In this document: positions 4,604 through 6,172 of the stretch, piece by piece | Layout: every line of letters begins with the position of its first letter | Numbering within the stretch: the first letter of the stretch is position 1 | NCBI GenBank assembly: GCA_042093455.1 | Contig: JBELEU010000133.1 | Coordinates: 1 to 6,172, forward strand | Direction: 5' to 3' | Length of the DNA: 6,172 bases | From: GCA-2723085 sp042093455 | GTDB lineage: Bacteria > Bacteroidota > Bacteroidia > Flavobacteriales_D > Parvicellaceae | The notes under the pieces: generated by a model | Databases searched by the model: none | What the model saw: only the letters and a program-made list of their open reading frames with translations | What the model was told of the DNA's origin: nothing | Made by a program: the position numbers and the translations under genes

Positions 4604-5854
4604 GTGATTGAAATTTTAAAAAAGAAAACTATTCAAAAATGTGGTTTTTCAATGAATTCATTGGGAGATTGTCAAAAATTGTCAAACCACATTTTAGAAT
4701 TTCAAGATGATTTCATTAGTTATAATACCTTAAGAAGGTTTTTTGGTGTTATTCACAATGACTCTAAACCTTCATTAAATACATTGAATATTTTATCAAA
4801 GTTCAATGGTTATAAAGACTACAATAGTTTTTCTGTACTTTTCAAATTTGAAAATAAATGGAAAGTCCAAAACGATATTTATGAATTAATTGATAATAAA
4901 AACTCTTGTTTATTAATTGAAAAATTAAAGTTTGTTCTTAAAAATAACAACGATGGTGTATCCTTAGTTGTTCAAGTAATTAGAGAACTTTTTATTCAAG
5001 ATAAAATAGAAATAATTATTGATATCTTTAAATTAGATGAACTTAAAATGAAAAACTTCAATTACGATGAGGTTATTCATTTTGCTAATGGTATCGGAAA
5101 CATTTTAAGAAATAAAAATATTGATATCAGTAAAATAACTAATCTTTTAGATCTAAAAAATTATAGAGATCTAGTGATGTCTGTTTTTGTTGATTATTCT
5201 CATCTTAACGGTTATTACATTGCTCAAATAGAATATATAAGCAGTTCAAGTAATACAGATTCAACTGTTGATTTCTGTAAGTGTATTCAGAACTTGCATG
5301 TCTTTTTGAATAATAAAAAACCGATGAACAACAATATTCAATTAAATGATAATTTTCACCCAATACTTAAAAGTAGGATTATCTCTCAAAATCTTTTACA
5401 AAAAAAACACAACAGAGTTGAATTAGTTAGTAGTTATTGCCAAAATATTGGCTATTCTAATTTAAGAATAGAGCATTTTTATGAACTAATAATAACATCT
5501 ATGGTATGTAAAGACTTATCAATTATGCATTTCATAATTAAAATAATTGAAAAATTTGAAGATGAGATATATCTTTATCAGATCAGGCATTCACAACATT
5601 TTGTTTTAATGAAATCTTTGTATTTTTCTGCTATTGGTGAAAAAAAACTTTTTAACGAATCAATAACTAATTTTAGTTTCGATTTAGTATCCAATTCTTA
5701 CAAACAATTTATCAATATATTTTTCTTGATTTCAAAATATAATGTTGTTAATTCAAGTGATAAAATTTTAATATTAAATGAGTATGAATTGATTGCAAAA
5801 CAACTTGGTTACCCATTGTTTGATACTAATTATATTGAAAGTTATTCAGCCTAA
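4604..5854 (+). CDS. Uncharacterised protein with N-terminal HTH-like domain and helical C-terminal region
   Basis: A 416-residue protein with no signal peptide or membrane helix, so probably cytoplasmic. It starts at GTG (4604): the codon before is an in-frame TAA, and the next ATG (codon 17) would cut into the N-terminal domain. That domain (about 1-78) has the features ILKKKTIQKCGF, GDCQKLSNHI (21-30), ISYNTLRRFFGVI (38-50) and KPSLNTLNILSKFNGYKDYNSF (55-76). I recall the same pattern ('DC+.LS..I......IS..TL+RFFG....KPS..TLNILA.F.GY..W..F') at the start of many unnamed Bacteroidota proteins. The spacing of helices and the TLRRFFG segment suggest a helix-turn-helix, which is inference. The rest (about 85-416) is rich in I, L, N and K and looks all-helical, perhaps TPR-like repeats, with no catalytic motif I can see. 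A regulator or scaffold role is possible but unproven. Confidence 0.8.
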   Translation: MIEILKKKTIQKCGFSMNSLGDCQKLSNHILEFQDDFISYNTLRRFFGVIHNDSKPSLNTLNILSKFNGYKDYNSFSVLFKFENKWKVQNDIYELIDNKNSCLLIEKLKFVLKNNNDGVSLVVQVIRELFIQDKIEIIIDIFKLDELKMKNFNYDEVIHFANGIGNILRNKNIDISKITNLLDLKNYRDLVMSVFVDYSHLNGYYIAQIEYISSSSNTDSTVDFCKCIQNLHVFLNNKKPMNNNIQLNDNFHPILKSRIISQNLLQKKHNRVELVSSYCQNIGYSNLRIEHFYELIITSMVCKDLSIMHFIIKIIEKFEDEIYLYQIRHSQHFVLMKSLYFSAIGEKKLFNESITNFSFDLVSNSYKQFINIFFLISKYNVVNSSDKILILNEYELIAKQLGYPLFDTNYIESYSA

Positions 5855-5945
5855 ATTTAATGGTAAATCATTTTGTGAGTTAACTATGTTTTTAAATTCA
5901 GTTTTTAAGCATCAAACAGCTTTAAGTATTATTTGTTAACTTTAA
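5855..5945 (+). promoter_or_regulatory. Leader of the cupredoxin-like gene with repeats and a bulged hairpin
   Basis: This 91-base gap contains GTTTTTAA twice (5888-5895 and 5901-5908, 13-base period). It also holds a bulged hairpin, TTAAGC-ATCAAACA-GCTTTAA (5905-5925), and the element AACAGCTTTAA-g-TATTAT (5915-5932), which recurs upstream of the DoxX-like pair. No full TTG-N19-TAnnTTTG match was found. The likely promoter for the secreted protein downstream is therefore here but not precisely located. Confidence 0.3.
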
Positions 5946-6172
5946 ATGAATCAAACCCTATTTATTATGCTTAAAAAGTTACTAGTAATCTGTATGTTTT
6001 CTTCTTTCATTAATCCATTTAAAGCTACGATTCATGAAATTTTAGTTTGGGACGGATATATGCAGTTTTTGCCTCAGGGTAATTTAGATTCTGTCAATGT
6101 TGGTGATACCGTTCAATGGCTTCCTTTAGATTTCCCCTCAATGGTGCATACCATTACTTCTTCAAACATACC
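5946..6172 (+). CDS. Secreted plastocyanin/cupredoxin-like protein (partial, 3' end outside window)
   Basis: The frame is open from ATG at 5946 to the window edge. An in-frame ATG at 5967 gives a tidier signal peptide (MLKKLLVICMFSSFINPFKA, then THE-type polar residues), while 5946 has the better A-rich upstream (CTTTAAATG); either is possible. The mature start reads HEILVWDGYMQFLPQG, then VNVGDTVQWLPLDF and MVHTITSSNIP. This is the order seen in plastocyanin-like domains: a first strand, a phenylalanine-proline turn, the VGDTVxW strand, and an H-T-I-T segment whose histidine would be the first type-1 copper ligand. The remaining ligands (Cys, His, Met) would lie beyond the edge, so copper binding cannot be confirmed. 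In Bacteroidota such domains often end in a T9SS sorting domain, which would fit the other T9SS substrate in this window. Confidence 0.75.
   Translation, partial: MNQTLFIMLKKLLVICMFSSFINPFKATIHEILVWDGYMQFLPQGNLDSVNVGDTVQWLPLDFPSMVHTITSSNI

Overview
The window is AT-rich (roughly 70% A+T by eye) and looks like a chromosomal piece of a Bacteroidota species, most likely in the Flavobacteriales. Supporting this are a type IX secretion (T9SS) type A sorting domain, lipoproteins with short signal peptides and a lipobox, start codons preceded by A-rich stretches rather than Shine-Dalgarno sequences, and one good match to the Bacteroidota promoter TTG-N19-TAnnTTTG. I see no rRNA, tRNA, CRISPR array, transposase, integrase or phage gene.

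Layout, left to right. Positions 1-60 hold the first 20 codons of a divergent minus-strand gene with a membrane or signal-type N-terminus. Then come an uncharacterised two-part lipoprotein (129-1124), a possible 40-codon small ORF (1164-1286), and a secreted T9SS-sorted protein best started at the ATG at 1279 (1279-2898). A tightly packed pair of small DoxX-like membrane proteins follows (2981-3331 and 3336-3710). A 272-base intergenic region comes next, packed with symmetric and repeated elements: a 25-base dyad, a promoter match, a terminator-like hairpin, a tandem 9-mer and a 14-base palindrome. It leads into a second small lipoprotein whose true start is 3983 (3983-4501). After that lies a 416-residue protein with a GTG start and an N-terminal domain of a kind I recall from many uncharacterised Bacteroidota proteins (4604-5854). 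Last is the beginning of a secreted plastocyanin/cupredoxin-like protein cut by the window edge (5946 or 5967 to 6172).

All complete genes lie on the plus strand, but only the DoxX-like pair has operon-like spacing (4 bases); the others are separated by about 70-270 bases. Most products are predicted to act in or outside the cell envelope: two lipoproteins, a T9SS substrate, two inner-membrane proteins and a secreted cupredoxin. The 4604-5854 product is the exception and looks cytoplasmic. I cannot tie these genes into one pathway, and nothing here is a recognisable defence, toxin or biosynthetic system. The best leads are the structured region 3711-3982, the paired DoxX-like paralogues, a sequence element shared upstream of the DoxX pair and the cupredoxin gene, and the unnamed N-terminal domain of the 416-residue protein.
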